11,290 bases of DNA, taken from positions 1 to 11,290 of the forward strand of contig CAZIWJ010000115.1 in NCBI GenBank assembly GCA_964542855.1, read 5' to 3'. The DNA is from CAZIWJ01 sp964542855. Its GTDB lineage: Bacteria > Bacteroidota > Bacteroidia > Cytophagales > Cyclobacteriaceae. Position 1 is the first letter of the stretch. Every line of letters starts with the position of its first letter. The notes under the pieces are model-generated. The model saw only the letters and a program-made list of their open reading frames with translations. It was not told the origin of the DNA and ran no database searches. The translations under genes were made by a program, and so were the position numbers. Positions 1-6,980 of the stretch are shown here, piece after piece.

Positions 1-88
1 AGTATTTAAGCAAATAGAACCCAATGATGTTTAAGAATACGACAACAGGTTTTTAAAACTTACATTTGCAAGGTTAATGCTGTTTCGT
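1..88. other. Gene-free left edge
   Basis: These 88 bases lie downstream of the minus-strand thioredoxin-domain gene and hold no coding region that I can support. The plus strand contains TACATTTG at 61-68, an exact match to the Bacteroidota -7 consensus TAnnTTTG. It has no TTTG or TTG about 20 bp upstream, and no plus-strand gene follows it, so I do not call a promoter. No hairpin with a T-run that would end the minus-strand gene is evident here. Confidence 0.5.
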
Positions 89-2137
89 TCATTTTTCAAT
101 CTGTTCCAGGGCTGCGCTTACCTGCTGAACGGGTAGCTTACAGAACTTATCCTGGCATACGTAAATCATGGTTTTTCCCTCTACCTGCTTGTTTTTCAGT
201 AAGGTAAGTTTCCCTTCCTGTTCACTACCCAGTAAAATGATATTTGGTAAATACTGGTTTTGGATGTTCTGGCGAACTGAACAAAAGTTTTTCCCAACAA
301 TAGCAACTTCGTAGAAAGGAAATACCTCGTTCAGTTGTCCGTTCAGCCAGTGCGTGTAAAAGGAAGGGTTCTGCTCTACCAGTGGTTGCACCGATTTCCA
401 GGCTGTAACTGCCCGTTCCCGGTAGCCCGGTTTGTCCAGTAAAGTACCCAACCGGTACAGGTTTTCCATCATCACTGCGTTGGATGAGGGCATCACTGCG
501 TCTTCCATTTCTTGCTTTCTTACCATCAGGTCTTTTTCGGAAGAATAGTAAAACAGGGAAGTTGAATCGGCGGAAAAATGGTTTAAAACGTGTTGCGTAA
601 GGCGGTTGGCTTCATCGAGGTAGTCTGGTTTAAACGTATGCTCGTAGAGTGCAATTAAGGCACGAATGGAAAAGGCATAATCGTCGAGGAAACCGGGAAT
701 AGATGCCTCGCCGTTCATATAATTCCGGTATAGCCCCCCGGAAGGGTTTTGGTAAAAACTGCTAAACAGTTCAGCGAGTTGGGTAGCTTTTTCAACGTAC
801 TCGTTTGTGTTAAGGGCAGCAGCTGCATCGAGGTAGGCTTCAATGAGCATGGCATTCCAGGCCGCCAGGCATTTGGTATCGGTTGATGGTGCTATTCGCC
901 GCGCTCTTTTTTGCAGGAGTTTTTCGTGGCTTTGTACTACAGGTTCGGGAATGGGTTGATGAACATCAGCAATACTATTCAGGTATAAAATATTCTGGTT
1001 ATGTTCCCAGTTGCCCGTATCCTTTATGTTGTAGTAGCTGGCAAAAGCAGCGTAATTTGCTTGCAGCGTTGATTTTAGTTCACGGGCAGTCCAGGTATAG
1101 TATTTTCCTTCCTCCCCTTCCGAATCGGCATTGATAGAAGAAGCAAAAAGCCCGGATTCCTGCATTAACTCATTTTCCAAAAAATTAAGGGTTTCCTGCA
1201 CTATTTTCCGGTAGCCTGGTTTAGCGGTAAACCGGTATGCATTAGCGTAGAGGCTTACCAGTTGGGCGTTATCGTAAAGCATTTTTTCGAAGTGCGGTAC
1301 TTTCCAGTTTGCATCAACGGCGTAACGGGAGAATCCTCCGCCCAGGTGATCGTATATCCCACCGGCTGCCATATTATCGAGGGTAGTGGTAACGGCACGT
1401 AGTGAGGGGGAGTTACCGGTATGGTAAGCATAACGCAGCAGGTACTGGTAAACCACCGGGGTAGGAAATTTGGGCGCGCCTTTTCTTCCCCCCTGCTCCA
1501 GGCTAACAGACCGGATAACCGAATCGGTTATCCGGTTTATGGCCTCTGCGGTAAGCTGAACCGCATCATTATTTTCCGGGGGCGTAACGGCAAGATCATT
1601 GAGCCCTTTTTCTACCCGGTTAGCCTGGGCCCGCAGCACGCGGGGTTTCTTCCGGTACATATTACGGAAATATTCCAGGGTTTTAACCCACTGTTTTTTC
1701 TGGTAATAAGTACCAGCGTGTACCGGCCGCCCGTCGGGCAGGGCTATAATGTTTAGCGGCCACCCACCCTGTCCGTTGATGATCATGGCGGCATCCATGT
1801 ACACCTGGTCTACATCGGGCCGTTCTTCGCGGTCAACTTTCACCGATACGTAGTTCTCGTTCATGATCCGGGCTACGGTGGTATCTTCAAAGCTTTCCCG
1901 TTCCATGACGTGGCACCAGTGGCAGGCCGCGTAGCCGATGCTGATGATCATGAGTTTATCTTCCTCCCGGGCTTTATTCAGTACCGAATCAGCCCACGGA
2001 TACCAGTTTACCGGGTTGTAAGCATGTTGCAACAAGTATGGGCTGCTGCTTTGAGCAAGCGAGTTGGGTTGCCGTTGAGCAGCTTGTTCTGAAGGAGTGC
2101 ATCCCGCCAGTAAAATAAAAATAAAGATATACCGCAT
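89..2137 (-). CDS. Thioredoxin-domain (DUF255/YyaL/SPATA20 family) protein, predicted lipoprotein
   Basis: The product is 682 residues. An N-terminal thioredoxin-like domain (about residues 30-180) has the family hallmarks: SSPYLLQHAYNPVNWYPW near 31-48, the redox motif CHWC (C72, C75) in GYAACHWCHVM, VDREERPDVD, and GGWPLN with a following GTYY. The long C-terminal part is the all-helical, six-hairpin glycosidase-like domain of this family, with APKFP (221-225), GGGFSRYAVD (266-275) and PHFEKMLYDNAQL (281-293). Both halves are intact and the length is normal. The family's biochemical role is poorly defined; a thiol-redox or sugar-related function is inferred from fold only. I chose the ATG at 2137 because MRYIFIFILLAGC forms a short lipoprotein signal with lipobox LAGC, placing the lipidated cysteine at position 13. 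The frame stays open upstream into the assembly gap, but that stretch has no family similarity. A TACCTTTA -7-like element lies just upstream, without a clear -33 box. Confidence 0.93.
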   Translation of the reverse strand: MRYIFIFILLAGCTPSEQAAQRQPNSLAQSSSPYLLQHAYNPVNWYPWADSVLNKAREEDKLMIISIGYAACHWCHVMERESFEDTTVARIMNENYVSVKVDREERPDVDQVYMDAAMIINGQGGWPLNIIALPDGRPVHAGTYYQKKQWVKTLEYFRNMYRKKPRVLRAQANRVEKGLNDLAVTPPENNDAVQLTAEAINRITDSVIRSVSLEQGGRKGAPKFPTPVVYQYLLRYAYHTGNSPSLRAVTTTLDNMAAGGIYDHLGGGFSRYAVDANWKVPHFEKMLYDNAQLVSLYANAYRFTAKPGYRKIVQETLNFLENELMQESGLFASSINADSEGEEGKYYTWTARELKSTLQANYAAFASYYNIKDTGNWEHNQNILYLNSIADVHQPIPEPVVQSHEKLLQKRARRIAPSTDTKCLAAWNAMLIEAYLDAAAALNTNEYVEKATQLAELFSSFYQNPSGGLYRNYMNGEASIPGFLDDYAFSIRALIALYEHTFKPDYLDEANRLTQHVLNHFSADSTSLFYYSSEKDLMVRKQEMEDAVMPSSNAVMMENLYRLGTLLDKPGYRERAVTAWKSVQPLVEQNPSFYTHWLNGQLNEVFPFYEVAIVGKNFCSVRQNIQNQYLPNIILLGSEQEGKLTLLKNKQVEGKTMIYVCQDKFCKLPVQQVSAALEQIEK

Positions 2138-2235
2138 ATTGTAAAGGTATAAAAGCTGCGGACTACTGGGGTCATTTTCCCTGGTTTTAGATGCCCTTTC
2201 ACCTGGATTGAACAGTTTTCGCCCATCATATTTTT
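2138..2235. other. Upstream region of the thioredoxin-domain gene
   Basis: This stretch separates the start of the minus-strand lipoprotein gene from the assembly gap. On the minus strand two frames are open through it, but neither gives a recognisable protein. One of them continues in frame into the lipoprotein, which would bury the signal peptide. It is best read as a 5' leader and promoter region. On the minus strand TACCTTTA, one mismatch from TAnnTTTG, lies about 10 bases before the ATG. That would make a very short leader, and no -33 partner is visible. Confidence 0.35.
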
Positions 2236-2335
2236 NNNNNNNNNNNNNNNNNNNNNNNNNNNNNNNNNNNNNNNNNNNNNNNNNNNNNNNNNNNNNNNNN
2301 NNNNNNNNNNNNNNNNNNNNNNNNNNNNNNNNNNN
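2236..2335. other. Assembly gap (100 N)
   Basis: Exactly 100 undetermined bases, the conventional placeholder for a scaffold join of unknown length. True distance and content between the thioredoxin-domain gene and the tRNA are therefore unknown. Any translation reaching into this run is an artefact. Confidence 0.97.
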
Positions 2336-2355
2336 CAAAAGTTATTGCGGAAAAT

Positions 2356-2392
2356 AAAAAAAGCAGCAACCTTATAAAGATTGCTGCTTTTT
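2356..2392 (-). terminator. Intrinsic terminator downstream of the tRNA
   Basis: A 12-bp perfect stem (2358-2369 AAAAAGCAGCAA with 2381-2392 TTGCTGCTTTTT) encloses an 11-nt loop. On the minus strand the hairpin is followed by a run of seven T (complement of 2356-2362), so it fits termination of the tRNA transcript. The T-run on the other side means it could also work on the plus strand. It starts five bases past the tRNA discriminator base. Confidence 0.85.
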
Positions 2393-2396
2393 GCTG

Positions 2397-2470
2397 TGGG
2401 CCCAGCTGGGCTCGAACCAGCGGCCACCTGATTATGAGTCAGGTGCTCTAACCTGCTGAGCTATGGGCCC
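2397..2470 (-). tRNA. tRNA with CAU anticodon, probably tRNA-Ile2 (lysidine type)
   Basis: A complete 74-nt cloverleaf. The acceptor stem is GGGCCCA paired with TGGGCCC, with discriminator A and no encoded CCA. The D arm is GCTC...GAGC, the anticodon stem is CCTGA/TCAGG with loop CTCATAA, and the T arm is GCTGG/CCAGC with TTCGAGC. The CAU anticodon is shared by initiator Met, elongator Met and the AUA-reading Ile2 tRNA. The acceptor has C4-G69 and C5-G68, known TilS determinants in E. coli tRNA-Ile2, where elongator Met has A-U type pairs. The GCTGGTTC T-arm also recalls tRNA-Ile2. The initiator is unlikely because position 1 is a normal G-C pair and the anticodon stem lacks three consecutive G-C pairs. 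I infer isoleucine identity after lysidine modification; elongator Met is the alternative. Confidence 0.93.
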
Positions 2471-2504
2471 TTACGTGCACGACGCACCTGTTTTTTTACA
2501 ATTG

Positions 2505-2536
2505 CTTGAAAACAGGAGTGCAAATAAACATATTTG
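2505..2536 (+). promoter_or_regulatory. Predicted Bacteroidota-type promoter for the HAD-M50 pair
   Basis: TTG at 2506-2508 is followed by a 20-bp spacer and CATATTTG at 2529-2536, one mismatch from the -7 consensus TAnnTTTG. Spacing matches the TTTG-N19-21-TAnnTTTG pattern known in Bacteroides and Flavobacterium. Transcription would start near 2543, leaving a leader of about 14 nt before the ATG at 2557. It would also rule out the upstream in-frame ATG at 2506. Confidence 0.45.
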
Positions 2537-2556
2537 TACGGATTAATACAACAGCT

Positions 2557-3171
2557 ATGAAGTTCAAAACGGTTATCTTCGACCTTGGCGGTGTGGTCAT
2601 TAACATCAATACGCAACAATCATTTACAGCTTTTGCCCGGCTGGCCGATCTTACAGAGCAGGAAGTACAGGCACTGGCCAGCCATCCGGCATTTGAGCAA
2701 CACGAAAGAGGCCTCGTATCGGATGAAGTATTCCGCAATACCATTCGTGCGTTCACCGCGTCGGAACTAACCGATGAAGCTATTGACCAGGCCTGGAATG
2801 CCATGCTGCTGAACATTCCCCCGGAGCGGCTGAACCTCATGGCCGAACTTCGCTCCCGGTACCATACCCTCGTGTTAAGCAATACCAATAACATTCACGT
2901 ACAGTCTTTTAACCGGGCCATAAATGAGATTTCGGGTAGAAAAGGCATTCACGAGTTTGTGCACAAGGTGTATTATTCGCACGAAATGGGCAAACGCAAG
3001 CCTAACCCCGAAATTTTCGATCAGGTTATTCACCAGGAAAAAATCCGGCCTGAACAAACGCTGTTTTTAGACGATAAACTCGAAAATGTAAATGCGGCAA
3101 AACAGATGGGCCTGCAAGCGGTTCAGATTACACCGGAACGCGACCTGATTAATTTTTTTGCCACTTTATGA
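2557..3171 (+). CDS. HAD superfamily hydrolase, YihX-like sugar-phosphate phosphatase
   Basis: The 204-residue product closely resembles YihX-type HAD phosphatases (subfamily IA). Motif I is FDLGGVV with nucleophile D9. Motif II is LSNTN with S108. The conserved lysine is K148 in MGKRKPNPEIF, and motif IV is FLDDKLENVNAA with D172 and D173. The cap region carries the FEQHERGLVSDEVFR signature at about 46-60, seen in E. coli YihX, an alpha-D-glucose-1-phosphate phosphatase. The usual second aspartate of motif I (DxD) is glycine here, as YihX also has a non-Asp residue at that place. Substrate is inferred only by similarity. I chose the ATG at 2557 because the upstream ATG at 2506 adds 17 residues before the first beta strand and overlaps a likely promoter. 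The stop overlaps the next gene's start as ATGA, so the two are probably cotranscribed and translationally coupled. Confidence 0.93.
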   Translation: MKFKTVIFDLGGVVININTQQSFTAFARLADLTEQEVQALASHPAFEQHERGLVSDEVFRNTIRAFTASELTDEAIDQAWNAMLLNIPPERLNLMAELRSRYHTLVLSNTNNIHVQSFNRAINEISGRKGIHEFVHKVYYSHEMGKRKPNPEIFDQVIHQEKIRPEQTLFLDDKLENVNAAKQMGLQAVQITPERDLINFFATL

Positions 3172-4301
3172 ATCAATCCCAGAAACGAATCCTTATTCAG
3201 TTTTCCCTTTTTACTGTTACGCTTATTACCACTACCCTGGCCGGGATAGAGTGGCGTTACGGTATTTCTATTCTATACAGCGACATGCAACTGGACTGGA
3301 ACACAATAGTTGGCGGTCTCACTTTTTCTATCCCCTTCCTCGGAATCCTTACCGTTCACGAGTTCGGGCATTATTTCACGGCCCAGTGGCACAAAGTGAA
3401 AGTATCGTTCCCCTACTACATTCCGCTCTGGTTTGGCTTTATCGGGGCGCCTTCTATCGGTACCATGGGAGCCTTCATCCGCATCCGGGAAATGATTAGT
3501 TCGCGAACCAAATATTTCGACATCGGCATTGCCGGTCCGCTGGCCGGTTTTGTAGTTGCCCTGGGCGTGTTAATTTATGGTTTTTCCAATCTTCCGCCTC
3601 AACAGTACCTGTACGATATTCACCCGGAGTACGAGCAGTACGGTGAGCAGTACGCCGATTACGTATATAATGATTCTACGGTAATAGCTTTTAAAACCGG
3701 TAACAACCTGTTGTTTGAATTCTTCAAACAGCAGGTGGCCAACGACCCGGAACGCGTACCCAATGATTACGAAATGGTGCATTACCCCTGGTTATTTGCC
3801 GGTTACCTGGCATTGTTTTTTACGGCCCTGAACCTGATCCCGATCGGGCAATTAGACGGCGGGCATATTTTGTACGGGTTACTCGGGCACAAAAAGGCCG
3901 GGACCGTTTCCATAGTCTTGTTCGCTGCGTTTATTTTCTACGCCGGGTTAGGCCTACTCCCTTTTCACAATGATTATTCATCAACGGAGTTACTATGGCG
4001 GATTCCACTGTACGTAGGATTGCTGTACGTCATATTCTCCCGGACCCTATCCAGTACTTACAATAACTTGTTGCTGGCTACTTCGGTGTTTACCGGGCAG
4101 TATTTCCTAACCCTCTTCTTCCCGGAAATTGAAGGATACCCGGGGTGGATCGTATTCGGGTTCCTGCTGGGCAGAATACTGGGAGTGAAGCATCCCAGGG
4201 TGTACGACGAACGCCCGCTCACCACCGGGCGGAAAATCCTGGGCTGGATTGCTCTGGTTATTTTCGTATTGTGTTTTACCCCGCAACCTTTTCAAACGTA
4301 A
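3168..4301 (+). CDS. M50 family (site-2-protease-like) intramembrane metalloprotease, PDZ-less
   Basis: A 377-residue multi-pass membrane protein. The zinc-binding motif HEFGH (H64, E65, H68) lies in a hydrophobic segment, and the third ligand motif NLIPIGQLDGGH places D230. Together these give the complete S2P/M50 active site. The conserved PSIGTMGAFIRIR segment (95-107) and FDIGIAGPLAGF (117-128) resemble bacterial and chloroplast EGY-type M50 proteases. The stretch between the motifs is a short soluble loop (about 145-205) with no PDZ domain, unlike RseP. Several hydrophobic segments follow D230. Intramembrane proteolysis is the known family chemistry; the substrate cannot be read from context. 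The gene starts inside the stop of the HAD gene (ATGA) and its 3' end overlaps the opposite-strand DUF218 gene by 10 bp. Confidence 0.93.
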   Translation: MNQSQKRILIQFSLFTVTLITTTLAGIEWRYGISILYSDMQLDWNTIVGGLTFSIPFLGILTVHEFGHYFTAQWHKVKVSFPYYIPLWFGFIGAPSIGTMGAFIRIREMISSRTKYFDIGIAGPLAGFVVALGVLIYGFSNLPPQQYLYDIHPEYEQYGEQYADYVYNDSTVIAFKTGNNLLFEFFKQQVANDPERVPNDYEMVHYPWLFAGYLALFFTALNLIPIGQLDGGHILYGLLGHKKAGTVSIVLFAAFIFYAGLGLLPFHNDYSSTELLWRIPLYVGLLYVIFSRTLSSTYNNLLLATSVFTGQYFLTLFFPEIEGYPGWIVFGFLLGRILGVKHPRVYDERPLTTGRKILGWIALVIFVLCFTPQPFQT

Positions 4302-5059
4302 CCCATTACTTTATAAGCCAGCATGCCTGCCCATTCCCTAATGAGCCGATGCGACGCTTCCAGTGCTCCGGGAGAAGGAACCAGGAAAGAATCGGGCGTA
4401 TAATTTCTTTTGAACAACGGATCGGAAGAGAAAGGCTGAACCGAAATTCCTTCCTGCCGGAAACACCCCAGTGCGCGCGGCAGGTGCCAGCCGGAAGTGC
4501 AAAGTAAAAACCGGGCACTTTTAGAAAAGTTTTCTTCAAGCAGGGGTTTAATAAATTCTGCATTTTCGTGGGTATTTCTTGAACTGCTTTCCAGGATGAT
4601 ATCTTCACCGGGTACACCTGCTTCTAGTAAGTACTGTTTCACCAGGTCGGACTCTTTTCTTTTACTATCAAGTACGTAGCCCGACCCTCCGCAAAGGACC
4701 AGCGTTTTAACTTTTCCATTTCTATACAGGGAAAGCGGAAGGAGCAAGCGGTTAACCTCCCCATTAAAAAAAATCCGGTCGAAAGGCTCCGCGTTAGTTC
4801 CCACGGTACCGCCCAGGATAATGGCGGCCTCGTACGGAGTGTTGAGTTCTTCCGTACGAGTGGGTTGTACTGACCACAAACGGTATAATTCCGAAACAAA
4901 CACCCCGTTGCTAAGTAATAATAAGGTAATTAAGGGAACAACCAGAAGTATTTTTTTCCACCTGCGGTTGCCAACAAAAAAGCTGGCTATTATTAGCAGG
5001 GTGCATACGAAAAGCGGCTGGGTAAGATACTGCAGCAGTTTGGAAGCCAGGAAGAACAT
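4292..5059 (-). CDS. ElyC/SanA/YdcF-family (DUF218) envelope protein
   Basis: A 255-residue protein with two N-terminal membrane segments (about 13-29 and 36-56) and a DUF218 domain. Visible signatures are AAIILGGT (78-85), NRLLLPLSLYRNGK (103-116), LCGGSG (122-127), SSRNTHENA (159-167) and CTSGWHLPRAL (187-197). Length and architecture match E. coli ElyC (259 residues), which is linked to peptidoglycan synthesis and lipid-carrier metabolism, and the C-terminal domain is probably on the periplasmic side. It is the last gene of the operon, starting five bases after the stop of the M23 peptidase gene. That pairing supports an envelope function. No terminator hairpin is seen at its end, which lies inside the convergent M50 gene. 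Molecular activity is unknown. Confidence 0.88.
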   Translation of the reverse strand: MFFLASKLLQYLTQPLFVCTLLIIASFFVGNRRWKKILLVVPLITLLLLSNGVFVSELYRLWSVQPTRTEELNTPYEAAIILGGTVGTNAEPFDRIFFNGEVNRLLLPLSLYRNGKVKTLVLCGGSGYVLDSKRKESDLVKQYLLEAGVPGEDIILESSSRNTHENAEFIKPLLEENFSKSARFLLCTSGWHLPRALGCFRQEGISVQPFSSDPLFKRNYTPDSFLVPSPGALEASHRLIREWAGMLAYKVMGYV

Positions 5060-5063
5060 ACGG

Positions 5064-6980
5064 TTAATTTAAAGCTCGCTCGATAGTTTTACTATTGCCC
5101 GCGTTATCGGTAACCTTCAGGGTAAAGTTACCCTTCAGTGGTAACTGGCTATTGCGTGGTTTCGACCACAGGTAATCATTTTTGGCATCGTACACCATCA
5201 GCACCCACTCCCCGTTAATGCGTCCTTCGTAAGTATCTACTCCGGAAAGTTTATCGGTGATTTTAAAGCTAATCCGGTTGCCCTGTAAATCGGTAGGCCT
5301 AATTTCAGGAGCCACCGTATCGGTAAGCAGGGTATAGTTACCAAAATACCGGGTTTTCAGGCTAATTTCATTGCCTTGCCACTCACCCCCCTGGTAATAC
5401 ACCTCGTTATCTTCATCGAAAGCATAGATGGCCGTTCTGTTCTTATCGGGATAATTCTTTTCCGGCTTTAGCGTAATAGAATAATTTCCTTTCAGCGGCA
5501 CCAGATCTTCGTGGATATGGAACACTTCCCGTTCGTTCAGGCTATCGTATTGATGATACATTTCAACGAAGGTGGTATCGAACAAGGCATAATCGGGAAA
5601 GTGAACAGTATACCGGTTGCCATATAATTTAAAATCGGTTTTACCCGGAACGAGTGAAGCGTGCGGAAAGCGAATAGTTTCGTTTTGGATCACCACCGAA
5701 TCGGGAATTCCCTGGTTAACATTCCACAGGTAAACATCCTTATTACCGGCAACGTAATCGGCTTTTCTGGAGTAAGGCATTCTACGCAGGTAGAAGTTGG
5801 CCTGCCCGGTACCGAAGGGGGCGTATAATTTCAGGATATTTCCCTGCACGTAATAAGGCCGGTTATCGGAATAAATATTGTCGTCGTCGGCAACTGTTTC
5901 AGCAGGTTCCGGGATTAATGTAAGCGAGACTTTGCGCTCATTATCGTAATGGTCGTTCAGGCTGATTTCTATTTCCTGCTCCTTTTTATCCGGAACCACC
6001 ACGCTACCACGGGTTCCGTTCACCTTGTAAAAAGGCAGTTGGTTGCCTTTATCGAGGTACAACTTGAAAAACCTTCTTGTTCCGTTCTTTCTGAAATTAG
6101 CGTAATTAATGTGCACGTTAATTTGTCGCGACTGGCTGAAGGAGAATTTATCGATATGCTGGTAGAAAATTTCCTGTCCGTTTTGCTTCACCCTGATCCG
6201 GTTAATTCCGTACAGGTTACCAACTCCGTTGGCCTGGTCGTAGGCTGCCATTTCAATACCAATTCTACCTGTAGCATGAATAGGTTGTTTTACCACGTAA
6301 TTCCCGCCAGAATACCGGACCGGAAACTCAAACCTTCCGAAGGCCCCGTTAATGCGTGAATCTTTATCGAGCGTAACCAGGGCTATTTTACGAACCAGCG
6401 GGGGAATATTATCAACAAATTCGCTAAAGCGGAATTGCAGTGGATCGAGTGGTTGCTGACGGCTGTTGCGAATTTCGAAGTGAAGGTGCGGCCCTCCCGA
6501 GGACCCGCTGTTTCCGGATTTACCTACGGGCTTTCCTTTTTTTACTGCCAGCTCCCCTTTATCGGGAAACATTTCCACTTCAAATCGCTGTCGACGGTAC
6601 TGTTCAGCTTCCACGTAAGCTTCAATTTCTTCATTGAATTCGCGCAGGTGCGCATACACGGTAGTGTTACCGTTGGGGTGCTGCACGTAAAGTGCATTTC
6701 CGTAGCCGGAAGTAGACACCTTAATTCGGCTCACGTACCCGTTGGCTGCCGCGTACACCGGGAGTCCGGTTCTCCCACCCGTTTTAATATCAATTCCGGC
6801 ATGAAAATGATTAGAGCGCAATTCCCCGAAATTCCCCGACAAGTATCCCCTTTGCCCGGGGTTAATCGGAAACAGGAAATAATTACTGGCTTCTGGTTCT
6901 GAAGCCCCCATTAACGCGATAAACAACAGCCCGTAAAACAGTTGACTTAAGCGGGCCTGAGTGACATTATTTAATTTCAC
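5064..6980 (-). CDS. M23 family (LytM-type) peptidoglycan endopeptidase with long beta-rich C-terminus
   Basis: The 638-residue product has a signal peptide (hydrophobic core about 15-26) and acts in the periplasm or outer envelope. The LytM domain (about 40-185) has all expected residues: zinc ligands H60 and D64 in HFHAGID and H167 in HLHFE, plus catalytic H111 (YAHL) and H165. It is therefore predicted to be an active metalloendopeptidase cleaving peptide cross-bridges of peptidoglycan. The remaining roughly 450 residues are rich in beta-strand-like sequence. The last part, from DTVAPEI onward, resembles a bacterial Ig-like fold ending in KVTDNAGNSKTI. The start is GTG at 6980: it gives a proper signal peptide and overlaps the upstream stop by 14 bp, suggesting translational coupling. 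The next in-frame ATG (codon 24) would cut the signal peptide. Confidence 0.92.
   Translation of the reverse strand: MKLNNVTQARLSQLFYGLLFIALMGASEPEASNYFLFPINPGQRGYLSGNFGELRSNHFHAGIDIKTGGRTGLPVYAAANGYVSRIKVSTSGYGNALYVQHPNGNTTVYAHLREFNEEIEAYVEAEQYRRQRFEVEMFPDKGELAVKKGKPVGKSGNSGSSGGPHLHFEIRNSRQQPLDPLQFRFSEFVDNIPPLVRKIALVTLDKDSRINGAFGRFEFPVRYSGGNYVVKQPIHATGRIGIEMAAYDQANGVGNLYGINRIRVKQNGQEIFYQHIDKFSFSQSRQINVHINYANFRKNGTRRFFKLYLDKGNQLPFYKVNGTRGSVVVPDKKEQEIEISLNDHYDNERKVSLTLIPEPAETVADDDNIYSDNRPYYVQGNILKLYAPFGTGQANFYLRRMPYSRKADYVAGNKDVYLWNVNQGIPDSVVIQNETIRFPHASLVPGKTDFKLYGNRYTVHFPDYALFDTTFVEMYHQYDSLNEREVFHIHEDLVPLKGNYSITLKPEKNYPDKNRTAIYAFDEDNEVYYQGGEWQGNEISLKTRYFGNYTLLTDTVAPEIRPTDLQGNRISFKITDKLSGVDTYEGRINGEWVLMVYDAKNDYLWSKPRNSQLPLKGNFTLKVTDNAGNSKTIERALN

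Noticed and set aside
61..68. Exact TACATTTG -7 box on the plus strand at the left edge
   Set aside because: No -33 partner at 19-21 bp and no plus-strand gene behind it; only antisense transcription of the lipoprotein gene would result.
2138..2338. N-terminal extension of the thioredoxin-domain gene into the assembly gap
   Set aside because: The extra residues have no family similarity, include undetermined bases, and would bury a good lipoprotein signal that begins at the ATG at 2137.
2506..2556. Longer start for the HAD phosphatase at ATG 2506
   Set aside because: The 17 added residues precede the conserved first strand, and the DNA there carries a promoter-like element.
6435..6902. Long open frame antisense to the M23 peptidase
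   Set aside because: It lies opposite a catalytic domain with complete motifs, has no recognisable protein features, and is explained by codon bias of the true gene. The same applies to open frames opposite the thioredoxin-domain, FAH and GH15 genes.
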